DNA of 64,000 bases, taken from assembly GCA_016710625.1 (NCBI GenBank), contig JADJVK010000005.1, positions 62,001 to 126,000 on the forward strand, given 5' to 3'. Source of the stretch: Saprospiraceae bacterium. Its GTDB lineage: Bacteria; Bacteroidota; Bacteroidia; Chitinophagales; Saprospiraceae. Position numbers and translations under genes: made by a program. The notes beneath the pieces are model-generated. The model was not told where the DNA came from, ran no database searches, and saw only the letters and a program-made list of their open reading frames with translations. Positions 56,473 through 64,000 of the stretch are shown here, one piece after another (position 1 is the first letter of the stretch; each line of letters begins with the position of its first letter).

Positions 56473-57267
56473 CTACAACAAACTTTTAATAGATGCATAT
56501 CTAGAATCCGTTGAATTTGCTCTGCTGCATCCGTTTTTTACAGCTTTAGCTTCTATTTTTTGAATCCTATCAGCCGAACTTGGATGGGTGCTCAAGAAAA
56601 CAGGAGTACTACCCGATTTTCCCTGCATTTTTTTGAAAAAGCCTGCTGCTCCAGCTGAATTGTATTTTGTTTTACAAAGATAATTTACTGACCATTCATC
56701 CGCTTCTGTTTCACTATCTCTACTAAAACTCAAACCAACAATTCCAGCAGTAACTTGTGCAATTTGCTCTTGATTATATTTTTGGCCAATGACAGAAGCT
56801 ATCACCGATAAAGGCATCATTTTAGTCATTTGTCTTGTAGAATGGCGTTTGTCAGCATGGGCAATTTCATGACCCAACACACCAGCTAACTCATCTTCAG
56901 TATCTAAAAACTTTATTAGCCCAGTATAAACATATATATGACCTCCAGGAGTACAAAAAGCATTTAGCGTCTTATCATCTTTGATGATTTTGATATCCCA
57001 AGTAAATTGGTCTCTCAATTGGACTCTTCCCGAATTTAAAATATTATCTCTAACTTCTCGAATAAAATTATAGACTCTTTCATTTCCTGCTTCAGGCAAT
57101 AAAGGATAAGTCTGTTGATTATTGTCAATCTCTTTTGAAACTTGCTGACCTAATGTCTTATCATCATTCACTGAATACATATTAGCGTTTTGCAGTGATT
57201 TACAAGAGTTTAAAACAATTGATAAAACAATTATTCCACTAAATACAAACAATCTTTTCATCCTCAA
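56473..57267 (-). CDS. M48-family metalloprotease lipoprotein
   Basis: A periplasmic zinc protease of 264 residues (BepA/LoiP-type, quality control of outer-membrane proteins). The signal peptide ends in a lipobox (SIVLNSCKS, Cys22). The catalytic motif is GHEIAHADKRHSTRQ (HExxH), with the third ligand Glu in SETEADEW, and a conserved Arg-rich end LSTHPSSADRIQKIE. No TPR domain is present, unlike BepA. The start at MRMKRLF is used; MKRLF at the second Met is also possible. It is divergent from parC. Confidence 0.9.
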   Translation of the reverse strand: MRMKRLFVFSGIIVLSIVLNSCKSLQNANMYSVNDDKTLGQQVSKEIDNNQQTYPLLPEAGNERVYNFIREVRDNILNSGRVQLRDQFTWDIKIIKDDKTLNAFCTPGGHIYVYTGLIKFLDTEDELAGVLGHEIAHADKRHSTRQMTKMMPLSVIASVIGQKYNQEQIAQVTAGIVGLSFSRDSETEADEWSVNYLCKTKYNSAGAAGFFKKMQGKSGSTPVFLSTHPSSADRIQKIEAKAVKNGCSRANSTDSRYASIKSLL

Positions 57268-57348
57268 TTATATTTAAAATTAGAAATTTTATGTTAAAAA
57301 CGACTCAAATATAATAATTATTATTTTCAATGAACTATTGATTTTTTA

Positions 57349-57407
57349 AAACATTTTATTTGAAACATTTCATTTGAAATAAATTGGTGAATATTTATTT
57401 AACTTTG
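57349..57407 (+). promoter_or_regulatory. parC promoter with upstream direct repeat
   Basis: Two consecutive 14-bp copies, AAACATTTTATTTG (57349-57362) and AAACATTTCATTTG (57363-57376), end in TTTG; the second copy's TTTG serves as a -33 element at 23 nt from the -7 box TAACTTTG (57400-57407). The ATG follows 14 nt later. The duplicated element may be an operator or a fortuitous duplication. Confidence 0.5.
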
Positions 57408-57421
57408 CATCGTCAAAATCA

Positions 57422-60040
57422 ATGAAGAATATGTCCGAATTACAGGATAATGATGCAATAGAACACGAATCGGTTAAAGTAATTTCCCTTTCTGGGATGT
57501 ATGAAGATTATTTTTTAGATTATGCTTCTTACGTAATTTTAGAAAGAGCAGTTCCAGCCATTGAAGATGGTTTGAAGCCAGTACAAAGGCGGCTTTTATA
57601 TTCCATGGAAGTGATGGATGATGGTCGTTATCACAAAGTGGCAAACATCATTGGGCAGACCATGCAATATCATCCTCATGGGGATGCTTCCATTGGCGAT
57701 GCTTTAGTGAATATGGGTCAGAAAGACTTGATGATTGATTGTCAAGGTAACTGGGGAGATGTGAGAACGGGAGATAGTGCAGCTGCTCCCCGATATATTG
57801 AAGCTAGGCTAACCAAATTCGCTTTGGAAGTTGCTTTCAATAAAGAAACTACTTATTGGCAGTTATCTTATGATGGTAGAAAAAAAGAACCCATCACTTT
57901 GCCCATGAAATTCCCCTTACTCCTTGTGCAAGGTGCTGAAGGAATTGCAGTGGGGCTTTCCACAAAAATTTTACCGCATAATTTCATCGAAGTCATTGAT
58001 GCTTCTATTGCTGTTTTGAAACACGAACCTTTCGAATTGTTTCCTGACTTTCAAACTGGGGGACAAATAGACATTACCAATTATAATGACGGCAATAGAG
58101 GAGGAAGAGTTAGAGTAAGGGCAAAATTAGAAAAAATTGACACGAAGACCATCGCTATCAAAGACTTACCTTTTGGGGTAACTACTGAAACTTTGATAGA
58201 AAGTATCGTGAAAGCTGGTGAAAAAGGCAAAATAAAAATCAAAAAAGTCATTGATAACACTGCTAAGGATGTTGAAATTTTAATTGAATTGCAGACTGGG
58301 GTTTCTCCCGATGTGACCATTGATGCCCTTTATGCTTTTACAGATTGTGAGGTATCGATTTCTCCCAATGCTTGCATTATTGTTGAAAACAAACCCCATT
58401 TCGTTACGGTTTCTGATTTATTAAGAATCTCAACTGCGAACACCAAAGAGCTTTTGAGGCGAGAATTGCAAATCAAATTGGAGGATTTGCAGGAGTCATG
58501 GCATTTTGCTAGTTTGGAAAAAATATTTATTGAAAAAAGAATTTATCACAAAATAGAAGAATGTGAAACATGGGAATCCGTGTTGAGCACTATTGATACG
58601 GAATTGCAGCGATATGTGGTAACTCCAGGCATGGAGCGAAATAGCCCTGAAAAAAGGTTGATGTTGCTGAGAGATTTGACAGATGATGATTTTGCAAAAC
58701 TTACGGAAATAAGAATCAAAAGAATCACCAAATTCAATTCATTCCAAGCTGATGAGCACATTGCCAATTTGGAAAAAGAGATGTCGGAAACAAAACATCA
58801 TTTGGAGCATCTTACCATTTACGCTATCAACTATTTCGAAGAGCTAAAAAGAAAATATAGCAAAGGAAAGGAAAGGAAGACTTTGATTAGCCAATTCGAC
58901 ACCATCCAAGCCAACCAAGTGGTTGCAGCCAATGCAAAACTTTATGTCAACAGAACTGAAGGTTTTGTGGGGATGGGAATGAAAAAAGATGAATTTGTTT
59001 CGGATTGTAGCGATTTAGATGATATTATTACTTTCAGAAGAGACGGTAAATTTTTGGTTTCCAAAATTTCTGATAAAACTTTTGTGGGAAAAGATATTAT
59101 CCACGTAGCTATTTGGCGAAAAAATGATGAACGAATCATCTATAATATGGTATATGTGGATGGGAAAGATGGAATTTCGTATATCAAAAGATTTAACGTT
59201 ACTGCTATCACCAGAGACAAAGAATACGATTTGACGAAAGGAAATCCGAATTCAAAAGTCATCTATTTTACAGTAAATCCGAATGGAGAATCAGAAATCA
59301 TCTCTATATTGTTAAGCCAAGGATCCAAGGCTAAAATCAAACAATTTGATTTTGATTTCAGTGAGATTATGATCAAGGGACGAAATTCCCAAGGCAATAT
59401 ACTGACCAAATATCCTATCAGAAAAGTGCTACAAAAAGAAGCGGGAAAATCTACTTTGGGTGCAAGAAAAATATGGTATGAAGCAGTTACTGGAAGATTA
59501 AATTTAGAAAACAGAGGCGTTCTACTCGGTGAATTTGATACTGGAGACTCAATTTTCGTCCTCTATCATGATGGAAATTACGAAACGACAGATTATGAAT
59601 TATCGAATAGATACGACGATAAAATGATTCATACCATTTGCAAATTAAAACCAGATATGGTGGTAAGTGCTGTTCATTACAACGGAGAGAAGGGATGGAC
59701 TATGGTGAAAAGATTCAAAATAGAAACCAATACGAATGGGCAGAAATACAATTATTTGGTAGATCACAAAGATTCAAAGCTGTTGTATGTCACTATTGCA
59801 CAACATACTAGAGTACAGTACAATTTGAAAGTGAACAACAAAAAAATGGAAGGAGAAATCACTTTAGAGGATTTTGTGGATATCAAAGGTTGGAAGGCAA
59901 TTGGCAACAAATTAAGTGATCAAAAATTGACCGATATTGTTGAATTAGAATCAGTTAGCCCAACTCAAGACAAGCTGCATGTTGGAGATTCCATTGATTT
60001 TGATGTTCCATTGGGTCATCAAGGAGAATTGTTCGAATAG
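57422..60040 (+). CDS. parC: DNA topoisomerase IV subunit A
   Basis: Type IIA topoisomerase subunit that decatenates chromosomes with ParE. The 872-residue protein carries the winged-helix core with EDGLKPVQRRLLYSM, IIGQTMQYHPHGDASI, GNWGDVRTGDSAAAPRY (catalytic Tyr125 after Arg124) and a degenerate C-terminal beta-pinwheel. A GyrA-box is not evident, supporting ParC over GyrA, which is the usual naming for this Bacteroidota lineage. It starts at the first ATG. parE is not in the window. A terminator lies 236 nt downstream. Confidence 0.92.
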   Translation: MKNMSELQDNDAIEHESVKVISLSGMYEDYFLDYASYVILERAVPAIEDGLKPVQRRLLYSMEVMDDGRYHKVANIIGQTMQYHPHGDASIGDALVNMGQKDLMIDCQGNWGDVRTGDSAAAPRYIEARLTKFALEVAFNKETTYWQLSYDGRKKEPITLPMKFPLLLVQGAEGIAVGLSTKILPHNFIEVIDASIAVLKHEPFELFPDFQTGGQIDITNYNDGNRGGRVRVRAKLEKIDTKTIAIKDLPFGVTTETLIESIVKAGEKGKIKIKKVIDNTAKDVEILIELQTGVSPDVTIDALYAFTDCEVSISPNACIIVENKPHFVTVSDLLRISTANTKELLRRELQIKLEDLQESWHFASLEKIFIEKRIYHKIEECETWESVLSTIDTELQRYVVTPGMERNSPEKRLMLLRDLTDDDFAKLTEIRIKRITKFNSFQADEHIANLEKEMSETKHHLEHLTIYAINYFEELKRKYSKGKERKTLISQFDTIQANQVVAANAKLYVNRTEGFVGMGMKKDEFVSDCSDLDDIITFRRDGKFLVSKISDKTFVGKDIIHVAIWRKNDERIIYNMVYVDGKDGISYIKRFNVTAITRDKEYDLTKGNPNSKVIYFTVNPNGESEIISILLSQGSKAKIKQFDFDFSEIMIKGRNSQGNILTKYPIRKVLQKEAGKSTLGARKIWYEAVTGRLNLENRGVLLGEFDTGDSIFVLYHDGNYETTDYELSNRYDDKMIHTICKLKPDMVVSAVHYNGEKGWTMVKRFKIETNTNGQKYNYLVDHKDSKLLYVTIAQHTRVQYNLKVNNKKMEGEITLEDFVDIKGWKAIGNKLSDQKLTDIVELESVSPTQDKLHVGDSIDFDVPLGHQGELFE

Positions 60041-60275
60041 TAAAAAAAAACAGTATAGATATAGAAAAAAAGATAGCTATTAAGTGTTGATTTGAAGTTA
60101 GTTACAAATAATCTTATTAACCAATATAGTCACAATATTTTTTTGAATTTTATTCTATTGATTTACAATATTTTAAATAGTAAAATATAATATAATTATT
60201 AATCGAATAAAGCTTGGCATATTTTTTGAACCAAATATTGTTAAGTAAGTTTTGGTTAAAAATTGTAAGATTCTT

Positions 60276-60306
60276 AAAAAGCCTATCTAAAGAGATAGGC
60301 TTTTTT
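60276..60306 (+). terminator. Terminator between parC and paaZ
   Basis: AAAAAGCCTATCT pairs with AGATAGGCTTTTTT around AAAG, an almost ideal intrinsic terminator. The 235 nt between the parC stop and this hairpin are AT-rich with no reading frame or conserved structure that I can see, so either parC has a long 3' UTR or a short RNA ends here. Confidence 0.9.
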
Positions 60307-60392
60307 GATTTTATATCGTTAATAAATTCTTATTCTAATCTTAGCATTTCTATTTCTTTATTTTTCTTCATAACTTCGTACTCATTATAAAA

Positions 60393-62447
60393 ATGGCTAT
60401 GAAACTAAATAATTACATTCTTGGAGAATGGCAACCACATAGTGGCGAAGGAATACCACAGTACAATGCAATCAATGGCGAATTCATCTCTACAACTGGT
60501 TCAGATGGATTAGATTATGCAGAAATGTATCACTATGCAAAAACGGTAGGTGGCAAAAAGTTAAGAAAAATGACTTTCCAAGAAAGGGGCAGAATGCTGA
60601 AAGCATTGGCTTTTTACTTGCAAGACAGAAAAAATAATTATTATAAAATAAGTTGGCAAACTGGAGCTACCAAAATTGATAGTTGGATTGATATCGATGG
60701 AGGAATAGGTACTTTGTTCGCCTATGCTAGTCTTCGAAGAAAATTTCAAGATCAACCATTTTATTTGGAAGGTGAAGCAGTAAAACTTTCTAAAGAAGGC
60801 ACATTTATTGGTCATCATTTACTCACCCCAAAAGGTGGTGTTGCCGTTCATGTCAATGCATGTAATTTCCCAGTTTGGGGAATGTTGGAAAAATTGGCTT
60901 GTAACTGGATGGGAGGAATGCCAGCCATTGTAAAACCTTCGGAAATCACTTCTTATCTTACCGAAGCTGTGGTAAGAGATATTATTGCTTCTGGAATCAT
61001 CCCAGAAGGGGCATTACAACTGGTTTGTGGACCAGGTCGAGGCATTTATGATCCAGCTGGTATCCAAGATGTTTGTACTTTTACAGGCTCCGCTTCGACA
61101 GGAAAAAAATTAAAATCTTTACCACATATCATTGGAAATTCTGTTTCTTTCAACATGGAAGCAGACAGCTTAAATGCAGCGGTTTTAGGTCCAGATGTAT
61201 ATCCTGATTCTCCAGAATTTGATATTTTCATAAAAGAAATCAGAAAAGAAGTGGTTACAAAAACTGGCCAGAAATGTACTGCAATCAGGAGAATTATTGT
61301 GCCAGCGGATAGAGTAGATGCAATTAAAAAGGCATTAACCAACGAATTAGCTAAAGTTTCTATTGGTGATCCTGCTGTAGAAGGCGTAAAAATGGGTGCT
61401 TTAGTCAATAAAGCTCAACAAGAAAAACTAATCAATCAAATCAATAATGCTTGCAAATCCACACCAATTATTATTGGAGATTTAAACCATTTTGAAGTAA
61501 TTGGTTCAGATTCGAAAAAAGGAGCTTTCGTTTCCCCGATTATTTTATTCAATGAAAAACCATTCGAAATCCTCAATACACACAATGAAGAATTTTTTGG
61601 TCCAGTAAGTACAATAATGCCTTACAACAACTTTGATGAGGCAATTGAATTGGCTAATTTAGGAAAAGGGTCCTTAGTTTCAACCATCTGCTCTTATGAC
61701 CAACAAGTTATCAATCAATATATTTATGAATCGTCCATATTTCATGGTAGGATACTCATTTTGAATAGAGAGAGTGCCAAAGAAAGTACAGGTCATGGTT
61801 CACCAATGCCTTTGATGATGCATGGCGGTCCAGGAAGAGCTGGAGGCGGAGAAGAGCTTGGAGGAATGAGAGGAATATTGCATTATATGCAAAGAACTGC
61901 TATTCAAGGGCATCCAACCAATATTTCCAGAGTCTCAGGAGTTTATCAATATGGAGGAGAGCAAATAGAAAAAGACATTCACCCATTCAAAAAACATTTT
62001 GAAGATTTAGAAATTGGGGAAACACTTATCACTGCAAAACATACTGTTAGTGAGGCAGATATCGTGAATTTTGCCAATGTAAGTGGCGATAATTTTTATG
62101 CACACATGGATGCAACATCTTTGGAAGGAACGATTTTCGAAGGAAGAGTAGCTCATGGATATTTCGTCCTTTCGAAGGCGGCTGGCTTATTTGTAGATGC
62201 AAAAAAAGGACCTGTATTATTAAATTATGGTTTGGAAGAATGCAGATTTACCAAACCCGTATATCCAGGCACTACAATTGGTGTGAGATTTACAGTAAAA
62301 GAAAAAGTAGATCAGGAGCAAAAATCTGAAGAAGATATTCCAAAAGGGATTGTGAAATTTTTGGTAGATGTATATGATCAGACAGGAGAAACTGTAGCAA
62401 TAGCAACTATCTTAACAATGGTTAAGAAGAAATTTAGGAATATATAA
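60393..62447 (+). CDS. paaZ: Bifunctional PaaZ: semialdehyde dehydrogenase and oxepin-CoA hydrolase
   Basis: Enzyme of aerobic phenylacetate breakdown that opens the oxepin-CoA ring (C-terminal hydratase) and oxidises the semialdehyde (N-terminal dehydrogenase). At 684 residues it has the full length. The ALDH part (1 to about 520) has the catalytic Glu256 (FNMEADSLNAA) and Cys295 (TGQKCTAIRR), at the same numbers as in E. coli PaaZ. The MaoC-like part (about 535-684) has the catalytic pair Asp566/His571 in VSGDNFYAHMD, and GRVAHGYFV. No other paa genes are in the window. Start at ATG 60393; the second Met is three codons on. The end VKKKFRNI is complete. Confidence 0.95.
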   Translation: MAMKLNNYILGEWQPHSGEGIPQYNAINGEFISTTGSDGLDYAEMYHYAKTVGGKKLRKMTFQERGRMLKALAFYLQDRKNNYYKISWQTGATKIDSWIDIDGGIGTLFAYASLRRKFQDQPFYLEGEAVKLSKEGTFIGHHLLTPKGGVAVHVNACNFPVWGMLEKLACNWMGGMPAIVKPSEITSYLTEAVVRDIIASGIIPEGALQLVCGPGRGIYDPAGIQDVCTFTGSASTGKKLKSLPHIIGNSVSFNMEADSLNAAVLGPDVYPDSPEFDIFIKEIRKEVVTKTGQKCTAIRRIIVPADRVDAIKKALTNELAKVSIGDPAVEGVKMGALVNKAQQEKLINQINNACKSTPIIIGDLNHFEVIGSDSKKGAFVSPIILFNEKPFEILNTHNEEFFGPVSTIMPYNNFDEAIELANLGKGSLVSTICSYDQQVINQYIYESSIFHGRILILNRESAKESTGHGSPMPLMMHGGPGRAGGGEELGGMRGILHYMQRTAIQGHPTNISRVSGVYQYGGEQIEKDIHPFKKHFEDLEIGETLITAKHTVSEADIVNFANVSGDNFYAHMDATSLEGTIFEGRVAHGYFVLSKAAGLFVDAKKGPVLLNYGLEECRFTKPVYPGTTIGVRFTVKEKVDQEQKSEEDIPKGIVKFLVDVYDQTGETVAIATILTMVKKKFRNI

Positions 62448-62520
62448 ATTATTTATTTTTAGATAATTGACAACTTGAAAACAAATTAATCGTTATATCA
62501 TACAATATAAATTGCTCATT

Positions 62521-64000
62521 ATGAGGTATAATATACACATCAAATTTTTATTTTTTTTTCTAATTATGGTTTGTGTAAAACCGTCGCTCTTTTCACAAAT
62601 GTATGTAGGAAATGATACATTATATGGAAACGAATGGATAGATTTTTCACAGAATTATTACAAAATAAAAGTTTCTGAAAATGCGATGTACCGTATTACA
62701 GGAGCTTTTTTATCGCAAAATGGTATTAATATTAATTTGATAAAAGGAAATAATTTTCAATTATTTAAAAACGGAAAAGAAGTTCCTTTATATGTGAGTA
62801 GTAATCAAAATTCACTTAGTGCTAGCGATTATATTGAGTTTTACGGTGAAAAAAATGGTACAGAATTCGACGAGTTTCTTTATGCCAACCCAAAGAAAGA
62901 AATGCTCAATCCGAAATATAGCCTATTTACTGATACATCTTGTTATTTTTTAACATGGAGTAATAATTTAGGAAAACGTTTCCAACCAGTAGTAAACAAC
63001 ATCAATAATCCCCCAACAAAAGAAAGTTATTATTTTGAATATGAAACACAGGTTTTTTCAAATAGTCATTCAAAAAAATATATTTATCAAAGCACTGATA
63101 AAATCTATGATTCAAGATTTGATAAAGGGGAAGGTTACTTTTCAGGATTTGAAACCTCAAGAGATATAAAATTTTCACCAACCAATTTGAATTCTTCCAT
63201 TTCAGAAAGCAACTGTATCATCCGATATGTTTCAAGAAAAGACAACAATAATGTAAGTATTTCGATGAATGGAACTAGTTTGTCACAAGGAATTAAAACT
63301 TGGTATGAAGTAACTGAAGATACTTTATTATTATCCTCAAACTTATTAAATTCTGGTGCAAATTTAAAAATTACTGGAGACTTAGGAGTTGCTTTTGCAG
63401 CTTTAAAATACCCAAGAAATTTTGATTTTAGCGGAAAATCATTTGTTGAAATTACATTATCAGCAAGTGCTACAGATAAATATCTCGAAATATCCAATTT
63501 TATATCAGGTAGCAAGAATCCTATTATTTATGATGTTACCAATAATATTAGAATAGAAAGTACATTGGATAATAATGGATTATTAAAAGTTAAATTACCC
63601 CCATCTCCTACCACAAGAAAAATTATTATCAATGCTGATAATGGCTTAAAAACAATAAATAGTATAGAAAAGGTAGTTTTTTTTGATATTACTTCAAATC
63701 TAAAATTAGATTATATAATATTGTCTAACAAACTTTTATATAATGATGGTAATGGAATAAATTGGGTTCAAAACTATGCAGATTACAGAAGCAGCAATGA
63801 AGGAGGAAATTATAAAGTAAAAATATTTGAAATCGAAGAAATATATGACCAATTTGGCTATGGCATTCATCGTTCCCCTCAGACGATACGAAATTTCGGA
63901 CATTTTTTAGTCAAAAAACTGACACAGAAACCAACAATATTTCTTATTGGAGAAGGCAGAGAATACATTACAGCTCGAACCAATGCAGAACTTCAAGACC
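62521..64000 (+). CDS. porU2: T9SS C25-family peptidase, PorU2-like (partial)
   Basis: N-terminal 493 residues of a large exported protein that leaves the window on the right, open throughout. The signal peptide is FLFFFLIMVCVKPSLFSQ; then follow FSQNYYKIKVSENAMYRITG, FKNGKEVPLYVSS, SDYIEFYGEKN and NPKYSLFTDTSCYFLTW, the early domain of putative T9SS sortase PorU2-type proteins. The start of the Peptidase_C25 (gingipain-like) fold is reached at HRSPQTIRNFGHFLVKK and PTIFLIGEGREY. PorU-type proteins remove the T9SS sorting domain from cargo and attach it to the surface; catalytic Cys and His lie off the edge. Start ATG 62521. Confidence 0.85.
   Translation, partial: MRYNIHIKFLFFFLIMVCVKPSLFSQMYVGNDTLYGNEWIDFSQNYYKIKVSENAMYRITGAFLSQNGININLIKGNNFQLFKNGKEVPLYVSSNQNSLSASDYIEFYGEKNGTEFDEFLYANPKKEMLNPKYSLFTDTSCYFLTWSNNLGKRFQPVVNNINNPPTKESYYFEYETQVFSNSHSKKYIYQSTDKIYDSRFDKGEGYFSGFETSRDIKFSPTNLNSSISESNCIIRYVSRKDNNNVSISMNGTSLSQGIKTWYEVTEDTLLLSSNLLNSGANLKITGDLGVAFAALKYPRNFDFSGKSFVEITLSASATDKYLEISNFISGSKNPIIYDVTNNIRIESTLDNNGLLKVKLPPSPTTRKIIINADNGLKTINSIEKVVFFDITSNLKLDYIILSNKLLYNDGNGINWVQNYADYRSSNEGGNYKVKIFEIEEIYDQFGYGIHRSPQTIRNFGHFLVKKLTQKPTIFLIGEGREYITARTNAELQD

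Overview
The window looks like a low-GC Bacteroidota chromosome, most likely from the Saprospiraceae or close relatives (the lineage is inferred). The support is: SusC/SusD outer-membrane uptake genes, several secreted proteins ending in type IX secretion (T9SS) sorting domains, a PorU2-like T9SS peptidase, Bacteroidota-type promoters (-7 box TAnnTTTG, several as TAACTTTGC), almost no Shine-Dalgarno sites, and a Bacteroidota-length SecA and ParC.

Layout. 1-3.5 kb: N-terminal part of a giant PKD-repeat surface adhesin (minus, leaves the window on the left, two frameshifts). 3.7-8.2 kb: orphan susD/susC pair. 8.5-12.8 kb: hypothetical and T9SS proteins, a MarR regulator coupled to an SDR dehydrogenase, and dcd. 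12.9-17.2 kb: a short promoter-terminator unit, then ogt, kynU, a phosphohexomutase, and a decayed MORN/TonB-CTD gene. 17.2-25.4 kb: a minus-strand housekeeping run secA-deoC-SPOR-rodA-tgt-lipoprotein-nadD. 25.4-27.9 kb: a candidate small RNA, frameshifted radA, and a HAD hydrolase. 27.9-32.8 kb: two tandem DUF5916/CBM9-like outer-membrane proteins. 33-37.2 kb: a membrane protein and a large T9SS cargo gene. 37.3-43.4 kb: a mini-gene with its own promoter and terminator, a 2-oxoacid dehydrogenase E2, an OmpA/PD40/SPOR protein, a methyltransferase, ACMSD, and rhodanese. 43.6-45.5 kb: a duplicated small T9SS protein. 45.5-52.2 kb: an AT-rich surface-polysaccharide cluster (glycosyltransferases plus Wzt/Wzm ABC exporter) with many broken genes. 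52.3-53.0 kb: REP-like palindromes and a 21/42-bp tandem repeat. 53-56.5 kb: an FAD/NAD oxidoreductase with a NapH-like Fe-S membrane protein. 56.5-64 kb: M48 protease, parC, paaZ, and the start of porU2.

How the genes fit together. The surface theme dominates: uptake (SusCD), T9SS cargo and machinery, outer-membrane OmpA and DUF5916 proteins, and polysaccharide export. KynU and ACMSD belong to aerobic tryptophan/kynurenine breakdown, and PaaZ to phenylacetate breakdown, but each stands alone here rather than in a pathway operon.

Quality warning. About a dozen genes carry one-base indels, mostly in short homopolymers, including radA and two glycosyltransferases. Some or all may be assembly errors, so 'pseudogene' below means 'frame broken in this sequence'. 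I find no CRISPR array, rRNA, tRNA, prophage or transposase. The least explained elements are the two short promoter-terminator transcripts, the 60-codon mini-gene, the heptad-like tandem repeat and the REP-like palindromes.
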